The notes: generated from the sequence alone by a model not told the origin. 64,000 nucleotides of DNA from Pseudomonas sp. KUIN-1 (GCF_009176725.1 NZ_AP020337.1:310001-374000); one strand, 5' to 3'; positions 52,471-61,713 are shown, counted from the first letter of the stretch. Program-made: numbers and translations.

Positions 52471-53697
52471 ATGCGTAAGGATTACCTCGCTTTTTTTATC
52501 TCGCTTTTTCTATCGAGACTGGCGGACCAGATCCTGTTGTTTATCGTGCCGCTGGTGGTATTCCAGACCACCAACAGCGCTTCATGGGCCGGGCTGGCGT
52601 TTTTCGTCGAATCGCTGCCGAGGTTTCTCGCGTTTCCGTTGTGCGGTGCCCTCTGCGACAAATACCCGCCAGTCAAAATTCTGCATATCAGCCAGATCTA
52701 CCGGGCATCGCTGTGCGTGCTGGCGATGGTGCTCTACGCCATCTTTGGCGGTATCGGATGGCTGGTGGTGTTATCGGCACTGTGCGGGGTGCTGACCACG
52801 CAAGGCATCATGGCGCGCGAAGTGCTCATGCCGTATATCTTTCAGCACTACAGCTACACCAGAACGCTGTCCTATTCCCAGATCGCCGACCAGTCAGGGC
52901 TGGTTCTCGGGCCCTTGGTCGCGGCACTGATGCTTGAAGTGTGGGCCTGGCACTGGGTGGTGCTGTTGACCGCCGGCCTTTTTCTGCTGGCAGACCTGAG
53001 CATGCTCGCGTGGCAACGTCTCAGCCGTATCACGCTTGAGGTGTTCGAGCAGCATCAGGACATCTGGCTGCAGCCATTGCGGATTGCCTTCGGGCACATC
53101 CGCAGCCTCGCGGAATTGAAAAAGATCATCACGCTGGCGGTAGGCGTCAACCTGATCGTCGGTGTCACGCTGGCGACCTCGGCAGCCATGGTGATCGGTG
53201 AGTACAGCGCCGGCAAAGACAGCTATGCCGGGCTGCAGGCGGCGGGCGCGGTGACGACCATCGTGATCCTGTTCTTCCTGGCCCGCGTGGCTCTGCCTAT
53301 GCGCGTGCTGGGTGGCGTCGGCTTTTCGATGATCGCGACCGGGGCATTCATCAGCGCCCTGAGCCCGAACCTGATTGGCTATGCGTTGGGGTTCCTGTTG
53401 ATCGTCGGTTTCGACAAGATGTTCAACGTCTACATGCGCACCCTCCGGCAGCGGGTGATACCGCCTCAGGACTTCGGCAAGACGGTGGGCGTGATCACGT
53501 TGCTCAACAACCTGTCGCAGCCTCTGGCGGGTTTGCTGGTGGCCCTGCTCGCGGCGCCCTTGGGCATTCGCCAGGTCATCCTGATGCTGGCCGTGCTGAC
53601 GAGCGTTATCGGAGCGGGTGCCCTGTGGTGGTTTGCAAAGGCACGCAGCCCTTTCCCGACCTCGATTGTTGAGGCTGATCGGGAGGCCGGGAAATGA
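52471..53697 (+). CDS. MFS exporter (cluster gene 6)
   Basis: A 408-residue, 12-helix transporter of the DHA3/EntS-like type: helix 1-2 FISLFLSRLADQILLFIVPL, the motif A-like GALCDKYPPVKI loop, and IADQSGLVLGPLVAALMLE in helix 5. Position at the end of a biosynthetic operon points to export of the product or self-protection. AGGAG precedes the start. Its stop codon overlaps the start of a 21-codon ORF. Confidence 0.88.
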   Translation: MRKDYLAFFISLFLSRLADQILLFIVPLVVFQTTNSASWAGLAFFVESLPRFLAFPLCGALCDKYPPVKILHISQIYRASLCVLAMVLYAIFGGIGWLVVLSALCGVLTTQGIMAREVLMPYIFQHYSYTRTLSYSQIADQSGLVLGPLVAALMLEVWAWHWVVLLTAGLFLLADLSMLAWQRLSRITLEVFEQHQDIWLQPLRIAFGHIRSLAELKKIITLAVGVNLIVGVTLATSAAMVIGEYSAGKDSYAGLQAAGAVTTIVILFFLARVALPMRVLGGVGFSMIATGAFISALSPNLIGYALGFLLIVGFDKMFNVYMRTLRQRVIPPQDFGKTVGVITLLNNLSQPLAGLLVALLAAPLGIRQVILMLAVLTSVIGAGALWWFAKARSPFPTSIVEADREAGK

Positions 53698-53759
53698 AAA
53701 CGAGAGAGCTGGAGTTGGATGAAGTCGAGGGTCAACGCAAGAGCGCTCAGACCCCCTGA
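53694..53759 (+). CDS. candidate 21-residue peptide coupled to the exporter (cluster gene 7)
   Basis: ATG at 53,694 overlaps the exporter's TGA (ATGA) and is preceded 7 nt upstream by GGGAGG, a near-perfect ribosome binding site. It encodes MKTRELELDEVEGQ plus seven more residues and ends with tandem stops TGA TAA. The peptide is charged and has no cysteine. Coupling plus the strong site argue that it is translated; a peptide of this size may have a regulatory role or be vestigial. No homologue is known to me. Confidence 0.5.
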   Translation: MKTRELELDEVEGQRKSAQTP

Positions 53760-53770
53760 TAACTTCGGCA

Positions 53771-53800
53771 GGCTGCTCTCCGCCCCTACAGAGAGCCGCC
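53771..53800. terminator. hairpin between the cluster and the autotransporter
   Basis: GGCTGCTCTC (53,771-53,780) and GAGAGCCGCC (53,791-53,800) pair with one mismatch around a 10-nt loop between the convergent transcription units. No T-run. Confidence 0.5.
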
Positions 53801-53809
53801 GCTTCAGCC

Positions 53810-56800
53810 TTAAAACGCCAACGTCACCCGAGCATTCAGCGACTGATCCGATGCGTCGTTGCTCACCTGACCGTCATAGCTCAGGCCCACGCTCAAGGTA
53901 TCGCTCAACCCCAGGTCGACACCTGCGCCGAGCACGGCTGCGCTGCGGGCGATGGGGGCGCCGGAGAGTTCGAAGGTGCTGCCGCCGCTGAAGGCCGAGC
54001 GGCTTTCCGGGGTGACGTCGCCGTAGGTGCGACGCCAGCCCAGTGTGGCGTTGGGTTTGATCACGACGTTGCCAGCGCTCAAGTGAGTCGCTGCACGCAG
54101 GCCCAGGGTGCTGAAGGTGATGTGGTTGTCCTGGGATTTGTTCTGCAGGCTGATGGCGTTGCTGTTCTCGTCGAAGGCGTCGGTGTCCAGGCGTACGTGT
54201 GCCAGGTTGGCGAAGGGTTCAAGCTGTGCGTTGCCCATTTCCAGGGTGTAGCCCAGTTCGCCGAAGACCTGATTGGTCGCTGCCTTGTAGTCTTCCTTGA
54301 AGTGCTCGGACGAGCCCGGCAGGTCCAGCGTGCGCTTGGCGGTCAGCTCATGCCAGGTGCGTACCGCGCCGAGGCGCAGGCCCAGTTGGCCCCATTTCGC
54401 GCCGCCGTAGACACCCAGGTGGTAGTTGTCGCTGTCGGTCGAGCCGGACGCGTGGCGCAGGTCGAAGCTGCTGTTGCTGAAGCCGGCCAATGCACCCACA
54501 CGCCAGGTGTCGTCGAGCGGTACGTCGGCGCCGAACAGCAGGCCGCTGGTGCGGGTTTCGAGGCCCGAGGCGTCACTGCTGCTGTCGGTCTGACCGGTCG
54601 CGCCGATGGCCTGGCTCCACACCACACCGCGCGAGGCATCACCGGCCAGGGTTTGCGTGGTGCTGCCGAATGCCTGTGCGAATTGCGCTTGTTGCATGCG
54701 AGCATTCATGGCATTGCGCACCAGCCGACTGTCTTCGATCAGTGCAGATTGGGTCGATGCATGCAGCTCGTTGGACAGCGCGCTGAACGTGGCCTGCGCC
54801 GTCGAGGCGTCGTCCTGCACCACCTGACGCCACAGCGCATTGCCTGCCCCCGCGCTGTCCAGACCCTGTGCGACCGCCTTGGCATTGCGCGTGGTCGCCA
54901 GGCTGGCGAAGGTTTGTGCGTTGCGATCCAGTGTCAGGCCGACATCGGTCGCGGTGTAGTTCAACGTCGGAGTAAGGAACGCGAAGTTGGTTTGCACGGC
55001 GGCAAATGCACCGCTCACGCCACCGGCTGCGGAGAGGATCGAATAACGGCTCGCGGCCAGCCAGTTACCGCCTTCAACCAGTGACAGCGTGCTGTTATTG
55101 ATCGTCGCGCGACCGCTGGCGACGATGCGGTCGGCTTTGCCACTGGCGTCCGACTCGACCTGATAGACCGAACCCTGAGCCAGGTTGACGTCACCGTTGA
55201 CGTTCAGTTGCCCGACCGAATTACCCGGCGCGACCACGCCGCCCTGAGCGACGTTGATGCCGCCGACGGTGCCGTTGCCACCCAGCGTCGCGCCTTGCTG
55301 CACGCTGACGATGGAGTTACCGAGGTTGCCATTCACTGCCAGGCGACCGGCCTGCACGGTCGTCGCGCCGGACAGGCTGCTGTTGCCGGTCAGGTTCAGT
55401 GAACCGACGCCGCGCTTGATCAGCGCGCCGGTGCCCGTGAGGGTGTTGGCGAGGGTGTCGTTGGTGGACTGATCGACCACCAGCGTTGCGTTGTCGGTGA
55501 TCGTGCCGCTGCCGAAGGCCTGGGCATGGCCGGTCAGGGTGCCGCCGTTGATCAGCGTGCCGCCCGAGTAGGTGTTGTTGCCGGTCAGGATCAGGTTGCC
55601 CGTACCGTTCTTGATCAGCGCACCGCTGCCGCTGATGTCGTTGCGCCAGGCGTCGATGGCGTTATAGCCGCCCAGGCTGGCGTTCATGTTGACGGTGACG
55701 TTGGAATTGAACGCGCCGTAGCCATCGCCTGCGGCATACAGGTTCAGGCGACCGTAGCCACCTGACTGATCGATCACTGCATAGCCCGATGACAGTTCAG
55801 TGGTCGCCAGAATCTCGCGACGCTGGCTGGCGTCGAGGTACGGGAAGCGTGTTTCCAGCAGCACTTCCGCGTTGGTCGGCACGACCGGGGCCAGGTTGGT
55901 CGGGCCGACCGGGTCGAAGCCGTAGGTCATGCGCGCGGTGTACAGCGCCTTGTCCTGCGCGTGCTGGGACGTGCGGTCGGTGGCCGGGTCGATGGCCGTC
56001 ATGCAATTGTTGACGTCGCCGCCGCACTGAGCGGTGAAGTAGGCCAGCGCCTGTGCGCGAGCATCGGCGCGCAATTGCGTGTTGGCGGAATTGGACAGGT
56101 TGTCGATGGCGAAATAGGTCGCCGTAATACGCCCGCCCATCACGTCGAAGGGCGAGTGCATGCCCGCTTCGATGCGGTTGTCGCCGATTTCCGAAGCACG
56201 CAGCATCAACTCGCTGAACCGCTCGGGGATCGCGTAGGCCAAGGCGTAGGCTGACAGGTAAGCGGCGTTGGTGTGACCGCTGGGGAAACCCGAGTCACTG
56301 GCCGGCGTGGTGCTTTCGGCCGGGCGCAGGGAGGGCGCGACGACGAATGCCAGGCTCTGTCCGTCGAGGCTCTGCCGCCATGGTCGTGGATACAGATAGT
56401 GGGACTTGGCCGGAGTCGTGGAGGCATCGTTGCGCACCGCGCCGACCAGATCGACCACCTTGCCCAGCGCCGAAGACGAACTGCCTGCGCCATTGCCCTT
56501 GTCGTCGTACCTGACGGTTTTGTTGCTGTCGTCGAATTGCGTGATCGTTGTGAACGCGCCCGCGCCGGCTTTATAAGCATCGCTCAGCGAGCCCAGGCCG
56601 CTGATGGCGCTGTAGCTCTGGTCGCGGCGGTCATCGAAGTAGGCAGCGGTTTCCTGCGCCAGCGTGCGCGAGTTGGCGCGGTCGACCACGATCTGCAGGT
56701 TGCGCCGAAGCAGGCTCTGACCCAGCGCGGTGGGCGTGCCGGTGTCCCAGGTTGCACCGGCTGTCCACAGGGTGTTGAACCCGGAGAGCAGGTCCACACC

Positions 56801-56908
56801 GTTTATACGATTGTCATTGGCACGGCTCGCTGCCTGAACCGAGACGGCAAGCAGCGACAGTATCAATGACGACACCATTACATGGGCAACCGGTTTATTG
56901 GATCGCAT
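53810..56908 (-). CDS. PAP2 phosphatase fused to an autotransporter
   Basis: A 1,032-residue type Va secreted protein. The signal peptide is ~1-27. The passenger is a PAP2 acid phosphatase with the complete signature: KX6RP (Lys168, Arg175-Pro176), PSGH (209-212) and RX5HX3D (Arg245, His251, Asp255). A linker of autotransporter beta-strand repeats follows (~390-620, e.g. GNNTYSGGTLINGG), then the beta-barrel (~770-1032) ending in phenylalanine (TLAF). It should display a phosphatase on the cell surface. Ribosome binding site is weak. Confidence 0.93.
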   Translation of the reverse strand: MRSNKPVAHVMVSSLILSLLAVSVQAASRANDNRINGVDLLSGFNTLWTAGATWDTGTPTALGQSLLRRNLQIVVDRANSRTLAQETAAYFDDRRDQSYSAISGLGSLSDAYKAGAGAFTTITQFDDSNKTVRYDDKGNGAGSSSSALGKVVDLVGAVRNDASTTPAKSHYLYPRPWRQSLDGQSLAFVVAPSLRPAESTTPASDSGFPSGHTNAAYLSAYALAYAIPERFSELMLRASEIGDNRIEAGMHSPFDVMGGRITATYFAIDNLSNSANTQLRADARAQALAYFTAQCGGDVNNCMTAIDPATDRTSQHAQDKALYTARMTYGFDPVGPTNLAPVVPTNAEVLLETRFPYLDASQRREILATTELSSGYAVIDQSGGYGRLNLYAAGDGYGAFNSNVTVNMNASLGGYNAIDAWRNDISGSGALIKNGTGNLILTGNNTYSGGTLINGGTLTGHAQAFGSGTITDNATLVVDQSTNDTLANTLTGTGALIKRGVGSLNLTGNSSLSGATTVQAGRLAVNGNLGNSIVSVQQGATLGGNGTVGGINVAQGGVVAPGNSVGQLNVNGDVNLAQGSVYQVESDASGKADRIVASGRATINNSTLSLVEGGNWLAASRYSILSAAGGVSGAFAAVQTNFAFLTPTLNYTATDVGLTLDRNAQTFASLATTRNAKAVAQGLDSAGAGNALWRQVVQDDASTAQATFSALSNELHASTQSALIEDSRLVRNAMNARMQQAQFAQAFGSTTQTLAGDASRGVVWSQAIGATGQTDSSSDASGLETRTSGLLFGADVPLDDTWRVGALAGFSNSSFDLRHASGSTDSDNYHLGVYGGAKWGQLGLRLGAVRTWHELTAKRTLDLPGSSEHFKEDYKAATNQVFGELGYTLEMGNAQLEPFANLAHVRLDTDAFDENSNAISLQNKSQDNHITFSTLGLRAATHLSAGNVVIKPNATLGWRRTYGDVTPESRSAFSGGSTFELSGAPIARSAAVLGAGVDLGLSDTLSVGLSYDGQVSNDASDQSLNARVTLAF

Positions 56909-57125
56909 AGCGGGCGCTTCACTCAGGTCGAATAAGGCGCCGACCCTAGCAAGGCGGTCTTACACTTGGATGTATCTGTCGTGACACATTTATGCTGGCT
57001 GAAGCTACACAGCGAAGCAGTGAAAAATTCAGCACTATCGATATTCCTTAACGGTATTTAAATTCTCTTTCTTATATCTATAGAGTTTCTTCTTTCAGTC
57101 ACACAGTCCTGGAGTCGGAGTTCTC

Positions 57126-58022
57126 ATGCCAGCAGCCTCCCTCGCTTCATCGTCCGCTCAACCGGCTTCGCAATCGTTCGAAGTGCGTCCATTCACCGAA
57201 AAGGTGGGCGCGGAAATCGTTGGGCTGGATCTGTCCAGGCCGTTGAACGATGCCGACTTCGCTCGTTTGCATCAGGCACATCTGGACCATCATGTGGTGG
57301 TGTTTCGCGATCAGCAGATCACGCCGCAACAGCAGATCGATTTCAGCCGGCGCTTCGGGGTGCTGCAGATCCATGTGCTCAAGCAGTTTCTGTTGGCCAA
57401 CCACCCGGAAATCCTGATCGTCTCCAACATTGTCGAGAACGATAAGCCTGTGGGCCTGGGCGATGCCGGTAAATACTGGCATTCGGACCTGTCATACAAA
57501 GAGTTGCCGAGCCTGGGCTCGATGCTTTACGCCCAGGAGTTGCCGAGTGAAGGCGGCGATACGCTGTTTGCAGACATGCACCTGGCATGGGAAACGTTGC
57601 CGCAACACCTGCGCGATGCCGTCGAGGGGCGTTCAGCGGTGCACAGTTACACCGCACGCTACGCCGAGGGCCATAACGCCGCCAACTGGCGTCCGACCCT
57701 GACCGCCGAGCAACTGGCGCAGGTAGTTGAAGTCAGCCATCCGATCGTTCGCACTCACCCTGAAAACGGGCGCAAGGCACTGTTTGTCAGCGAGGGTTTC
57801 ACTACACGCATCCTCGGTCTGCCGGAAGACGAGAGCCGTCAGATTCTCAACGAGATTTATGCTCACAGCGTGAAGCCCGAGCACATTTATCGGCACCAGT
57901 GGCGGGCCAACGACATGGTGTTCTGGGACAACCGTTCCCTGATCCACCTGGCTGCCGGCTGCCCGGCGCATCTGCGCCGCAAACTGCATCGCACGACCAT
58001 TCAAGGCACCGCGCCATTTTGA
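57126..58022 (+). CDS. TauD/TfdA family alpha-ketoglutarate dioxygenase
   Basis: A 298-residue non-heme Fe(II)/2-oxoglutarate dioxygenase. The facial triad is visible: HxD in YWHSDLSYKE (about residue 118-120) and the distal His in SLIHLAAGCP, with the 2-oxoglutarate arginine in RRKLHRTTIQG. Family members release sulfite from taurine or hydroxylate other small acids. It heads a same-strand run with a NitT/TauT-type ABC importer, so it probably acts on the imported compound. The substrate is not determinable here. Confidence 0.92.
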   Translation: MPAASLASSSAQPASQSFEVRPFTEKVGAEIVGLDLSRPLNDADFARLHQAHLDHHVVVFRDQQITPQQQIDFSRRFGVLQIHVLKQFLLANHPEILIVSNIVENDKPVGLGDAGKYWHSDLSYKELPSLGSMLYAQELPSEGGDTLFADMHLAWETLPQHLRDAVEGRSAVHSYTARYAEGHNAANWRPTLTAEQLAQVVEVSHPIVRTHPENGRKALFVSEGFTTRILGLPEDESRQILNEIYAHSVKPEHIYRHQWRANDMVFWDNRSLIHLAAGCPAHLRRKLHRTTIQGTAPF

Positions 58023-58038
58023 TCCAGGAGAGCCGTTC

Positions 58039-58920
58039 ATGAATGCTGTCGCGCAAGGCCACACGGCCAGCACCAGCACCCAAGCGCAGCCGGCTGCTCA
58101 GCCCAGCGCTGAAGCCTTGTTGCAAGTTCGCGGCGTCAGCCTCGAATACCGCACGCCAGAGCGGGTGGTGCGGGCGACGCACCAAGTCAGTTTCGAAGTC
58201 GATCCGGCCGATCGTTTCGTGCTGCTCGGCCCATCCGGTTGCGGCAAGTCGACGCTGCTCAAGGCGGTGGCCGGTTTCATCGAGCCCAGTGAGGGCGAGA
58301 TTCGTCTGGCGGGGCAGCAGGTCACCGAGCCTGGCCCGGACCGCATCGTGGTGTTTCAGGAATTCGACCAGCTGCCGCCGTGGAAAACCGTGATCGAGAA
58401 CGTCATGTTTCCGCTGCTGGCATCACGCACATTGAAGCGCCCCGAAGCGCTGGAGCGCGCACGTTACTACCTGGAAAAGGTCGGCCTCAGTGCGTTTGCC
58501 GATGCCTACCCGCACACCTTGTCCGGTGGCATGAAAGCCCGCGTGGCGATTGCCCGGGCTCTGGCCATGCAGCCGAAAATCCTGCTGATGGACGAACCCT
58601 TTGCCGCGCTGGATGCACTGACCCGACGCAAGATGCAGGAAGAGCTGCTGGAGCTGTGGGATGACGTGCGCTTTACGCTGCTGTTCGTCACGCACTCCAT
58701 CGAAGAAGCACTGGTGGTCGGCAACCGCATCCTGCTGCTGTCCCCGCATCCGGGCCGTGTACGGGCGGAAATCAACAGCCATGAATACGACCTGAAAAGC
58801 CTCGGCGGTGTCGGTTTTCAGCAAACCGCGCAGCGTATTCATCGGTTGTTGTTCGATGAGGGCGAGGCCGGGCCGGTGGAGCAGGATCTGAATTTTCAGG
58901 ACATCCGGATCGCTTATTGA
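58039..58920 (+). CDS. NitT/TauT-type ABC transporter ATPase
   Basis: A 293-residue ATP-binding protein: Walker A LGPSGCGKSTLL (~residues 71-80), Q-loop VVFQEFDQLPPW, signature LSGGMKARVAIARAL, Walker B ILLMDEPFAALD. The first ~25 residues are an Ala/Thr/Gln-rich extension. The C-terminal ~60 residues are an extension common in this transporter group. It starts 16 nt after the dioxygenase. Confidence 0.93.
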   Translation: MNAVAQGHTASTSTQAQPAAQPSAEALLQVRGVSLEYRTPERVVRATHQVSFEVDPADRFVLLGPSGCGKSTLLKAVAGFIEPSEGEIRLAGQQVTEPGPDRIVVFQEFDQLPPWKTVIENVMFPLLASRTLKRPEALERARYYLEKVGLSAFADAYPHTLSGGMKARVAIARALAMQPKILLMDEPFAALDALTRRKMQEELLELWDDVRFTLLFVTHSIEEALVVGNRILLLSPHPGRVRAEINSHEYDLKSLGGVGFQQTAQRIHRLLFDEGEAGPVEQDLNFQDIRIAY

Positions 58921-58961
58921 CTGGCCGCACTGGTACAGGTTTTTGATTCTGGCCGAAGGCC

Positions 58962-59050
58962 GTAGGAGCGAACTCGTTCGCGAAGACGGTAGTTCAGACA
59001 ATGCATCTTCTGAGAATGTAACGGCCCATTCGCGAACAAACTCGCTCCAC
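58962..59050. repeat. REPIN inside the ABC transporter operon
   Basis: GTAGGAGCGAACTCGTTCGC (from 58,962) faces CGCGAACAAACTCGCTCCAC (59,031-59,050), ~45 nt apart, between the ATPase and permease genes. A transposed REP-doublet of the common Pseudomonas GTAGGAGCGAAC type, different from R1. Confidence 0.85.
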
Positions 59051-59152
59051 GCCCTGCGAGCAGAATCAAAGGCTAAATAATGAATGCTGTGCGTATTAAC
59101 GCTTCCCAGAGCGTTCTGTATACGCTTTTTACGACTACCGAGAACCCGAATC

Positions 59153-60019
59153 ATGAGCCTCGCACCTCCCGCTCGCGAAGAATATGAAATCACGCTGGAG
59201 CCTTTCACTCAGGAAGACCTGACCCGCGACCTGCCCCTGGCACAGCGCATCTGGCAACTGAGCTGGGTGCGCAAATGCGTCATCATGATCGCCCTGGCGG
59301 TGATCTGGGAACTGGCCGCACGTCTGCAGAACAACGACCTGCTGTTGCCGAGCTTTCTACAAACGGCTGCCGCCTTTTATGACGGGCTGATTTCCGGTGA
59401 GTTGCCGGGCAAGGTCTGGATCTCCCTGACCGTGCTGATTCAGGGCTACCTGATCGGCATCGTGCTGGCGTTCGCCCTGACCACCCTGGCAGTGTCCACC
59501 CAACTGGGCCGCGACCTGCTCAGCACGCTGACTGCGATGTTCAACCCGCTACCGGCCATTGCCCTGCTACCGCTGGCGCTGCTTTGGTTCGGGCTGGGTC
59601 AGAACAGCCTGATCTTTGTGCTGGTGCATTCGGTGCTGTGGGCACTGGCGCTCAATACTTACGCGGGCTTTCTGGGTGTCTCGGAAACCCAGCGCATGGC
59701 CGGGCGCAACTATGGTCTCAAAGGCCTGCGCTTTGTCTGGCACATCCTGATTCCTGCTGCGCTGCCATCGATTCTCGCCGGTCTGAAGATCGGCTGGGCC
59801 TTTGCCTGGCGCACGCTGATCGCCGCCGAACTGGTGTTTGGCGCGTCCTCCGGCAAGGGCGGTCTGGGCTGGTACATCTTCCAGAACCGTAACGAGCTGT
59901 ATACCGACAAGGTCTTCGCAGGCCTGGCAGCGGTGATCCTCATCGGCCTGCTGGTCGAGAACCTGCTGTTCGCCAACATCGAACGCCTGACCGTCAAACG
60001 CTGGGGCATGCAGCGTTGA
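59153..60019 (+). CDS. NitT/TauT-type ABC transporter permease
   Basis: A 288-residue permease with six helices. The EAA loop is in AGRNYGLKGLRFVWHILIPAALPSILAGLKIGWAFAW, and the N-terminal cytoplasmic part is ~55 residues. The start at 59,153 (MSLAPPA) follows a weak GAGAA site; the frame is open 23 codons further. It is separated from the ATPase by the REPIN. Confidence 0.92.
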   Translation: MSLAPPAREEYEITLEPFTQEDLTRDLPLAQRIWQLSWVRKCVIMIALAVIWELAARLQNNDLLLPSFLQTAAAFYDGLISGELPGKVWISLTVLIQGYLIGIVLAFALTTLAVSTQLGRDLLSTLTAMFNPLPAIALLPLALLWFGLGQNSLIFVLVHSVLWALALNTYAGFLGVSETQRMAGRNYGLKGLRFVWHILIPAALPSILAGLKIGWAFAWRTLIAAELVFGASSGKGGLGWYIFQNRNELYTDKVFAGLAAVILIGLLVENLLFANIERLTVKRWGMQR

Positions 60020-60057
60020 AACGCCGTCTTTTTTTGAATAATCAGGGTGAGAACCAC

Positions 60058-61077
60058 ATGAAAACTGCATTTCAACGCCCGGCACTGAGTGTGTTGGCGG
60101 CGACGCTTGGCTTGTTTGGCGCGCTGCTCAGCGGCGGTGCCCAGGCTGAAGGCAAGATCAGCATCGCTCAGCAATTCGGCATTGGCTACCTGATCCTCGA
60201 CGTGGTGCGCGATCAGAAACTGATCGAGAAACACGGCAAGGAGCAGGGCCTCGACATCAAGGTCGACTGGAACAGCATCTCCGGTGCCACGGCGATGAAC
60301 GAAGCGTTGCTGGCCGGCGCACTGGATGTGGTGTCGGCAGGCGTGCCGCCGATGCTGACCGTCTGGGACCGCACCAAGGGCAAGCAGAACGTCAAGGCGA
60401 TTGCCTCGCTGGGTTCGATGCCCAACTACCTGCTGACCAACAACCCCAACGTCAAGACCCTCAAGGACTTCACCGACAAGGACCGCATCGCTGTTCCGGC
60501 TGCGGGCGTTGGCTTCCAGTCGCGCACGTTGCAGATCGAGACCGCCAAGCTGTTCGGTAACGACAACTACAAGAAATTCGACAACATCTCGGTCAGCCTC
60601 GCGCACCCGGATGCGACTTCCGCGCTGATTGCCGGTGGCTCGGAAATCAACTCGCACTTCTCCAGCCCGCCGTTCCAGTACCAGGAACTGGAGAGCGCCA
60701 ACGTGCATAAGGTGCTCAGTTCCTATGACGTGCTGGGCGGCCAGGCGACGTTCAACGTGCTCTACACCACCGAGAAATTTCACGACGAAAACCCCAAGAC
60801 CTACAAGGCGTTCTACGATGCGCTGGCCGAAGCCGAGAAGATCATCAAGGCCGACAAGCCCGCTGCCGCGCAGACCTACATCCGCGTCGAGCAATCGAAG
60901 CTGCCGTTGCCACTGGTAGAGAAAATCGTCGCCGACCCGGAAATCGACTTCACCGTCACGCCGCAGCGCACCTTCATCTACGCCGAGAAACTGCATGAGC
61001 TGGGTGTGTTGAAAAACAAGGCGGCGAGCTGGAAGGATTTCTTCTTCGAAGAAGCGCACGGCACCGAGGGCAGTTGA
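60058..61077 (+). CDS. NitT/TauT-type ABC transporter binding protein
   Basis: A 339-residue periplasmic binding protein with a signal peptide to GGAQAEG (about residue 30). The NMT1/SsuA-like domain starts KISIAQQFGIGYLILDVVRD and includes ISGATAMNEALLAGALDVVS and AHPDATSALIAGGSEINSHFS. The start at 60,058 has GGTGAG upstream. This kind of protein binds sulfonates, taurine, nitrate or pyrimidine precursors; TauD linkage favours a sulfonate or related acid. Confidence 0.92.
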   Translation: MKTAFQRPALSVLAATLGLFGALLSGGAQAEGKISIAQQFGIGYLILDVVRDQKLIEKHGKEQGLDIKVDWNSISGATAMNEALLAGALDVVSAGVPPMLTVWDRTKGKQNVKAIASLGSMPNYLLTNNPNVKTLKDFTDKDRIAVPAAGVGFQSRTLQIETAKLFGNDNYKKFDNISVSLAHPDATSALIAGGSEINSHFSSPPFQYQELESANVHKVLSSYDVLGGQATFNVLYTTEKFHDENPKTYKAFYDALAEAEKIIKADKPAAAQTYIRVEQSKLPLPLVEKIVADPEIDFTVTPQRTFIYAEKLHELGVLKNKAASWKDFFFEEAHGTEGS

Positions 61078-61081
61078 TCGG

Positions 61082-61131
61082 CGCGGTTTGCGGATGACGC
61101 GGAGCGTCACGAACGGCATTCCCACGCAGAG
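61082..61131. repeat. R2 repeat interrupted by an insertion element
   Basis: ATGACGCGGAGCGTCAC and CCCACGCAGAG up to 61,131. The last three bases GAG (61,129-61,131) are duplicated at 62,584-62,586, after which the repeat continues CGTGAGGAACGATAAG. Confidence 0.85.
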
Positions 61132-61173
61132 TGGTGTGACCCCCGAAGGTTGGATGCAACCTTTGGAGGCGTC

Positions 61174-61713
61174 ATGGGTAAATATACAGAGCAGGCAAAA
61201 CTCGCAGCCGTGAAAGAGTATTGTGCCGGCAAGGCAGGTTTGAGGGATGTTGCGCATCGCCACGATGTGGACTTTTCCTGCCTTCGTCAGTGGGTCGCGG
61301 CTTATCAGATCCACGGCCCAGCCGCTCTTAAAGAGAAAAGGCGACAGCGTTACAGTGACGAATTCAAGCTAGCTGTTTTGAAGCGCATGCATGATGAGCG
61401 ATTATCACTGCGCCAGACAGCGGCCTTGTTCGATATCCGTCAGTTCGGCATCATCAATCTATGGCAGCGCCTTTTTGACGAAGGTGCTCTTAACGCATCC
61501 TCAAAGCCCCCTAAGAAAGTTGGACGCCCAAGAAAGATGACGACGCCCCTTCCCCCTGTGAACTCCGCTCCGATCAACGATGAATCGCGCTCGCGTGACG
61601 AGTTGCTTGCCGAGGTGAAGCAACTGCGGATGGAGGTCGATTATCTAAAAAAGCTCGATGCCTTGGTTCAGAAGAAGCAACGAATAGCGCAGCAGAAAAA
61701 GCGCAAATCGTGA
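61174..61713 (+). CDS. IS3-family transposase OrfA (second element)
   Basis: A 179-residue DNA-binding subunit starting MGKYTEQAKLAAVKEYCAGK, with two helix-turn-helix segments (LRDVAHRHDVDFSCLRQWV and LSLRQTAALFDI) and a C-terminal coiled coil (LLAEVKQLRMEVDYLKKLDAL). AAAAAG at 61,696-61,701 near its end allows a -1 frameshift. Confidence 0.92.
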   Translation: MGKYTEQAKLAAVKEYCAGKAGLRDVAHRHDVDFSCLRQWVAAYQIHGPAALKEKRRQRYSDEFKLAVLKRMHDERLSLRQTAALFDIRQFGIINLWQRLFDEGALNASSKPPKKVGRPRKMTTPLPPVNSAPINDESRSRDELLAEVKQLRMEVDYLKKLDALVQKKQRIAQQKKRKS

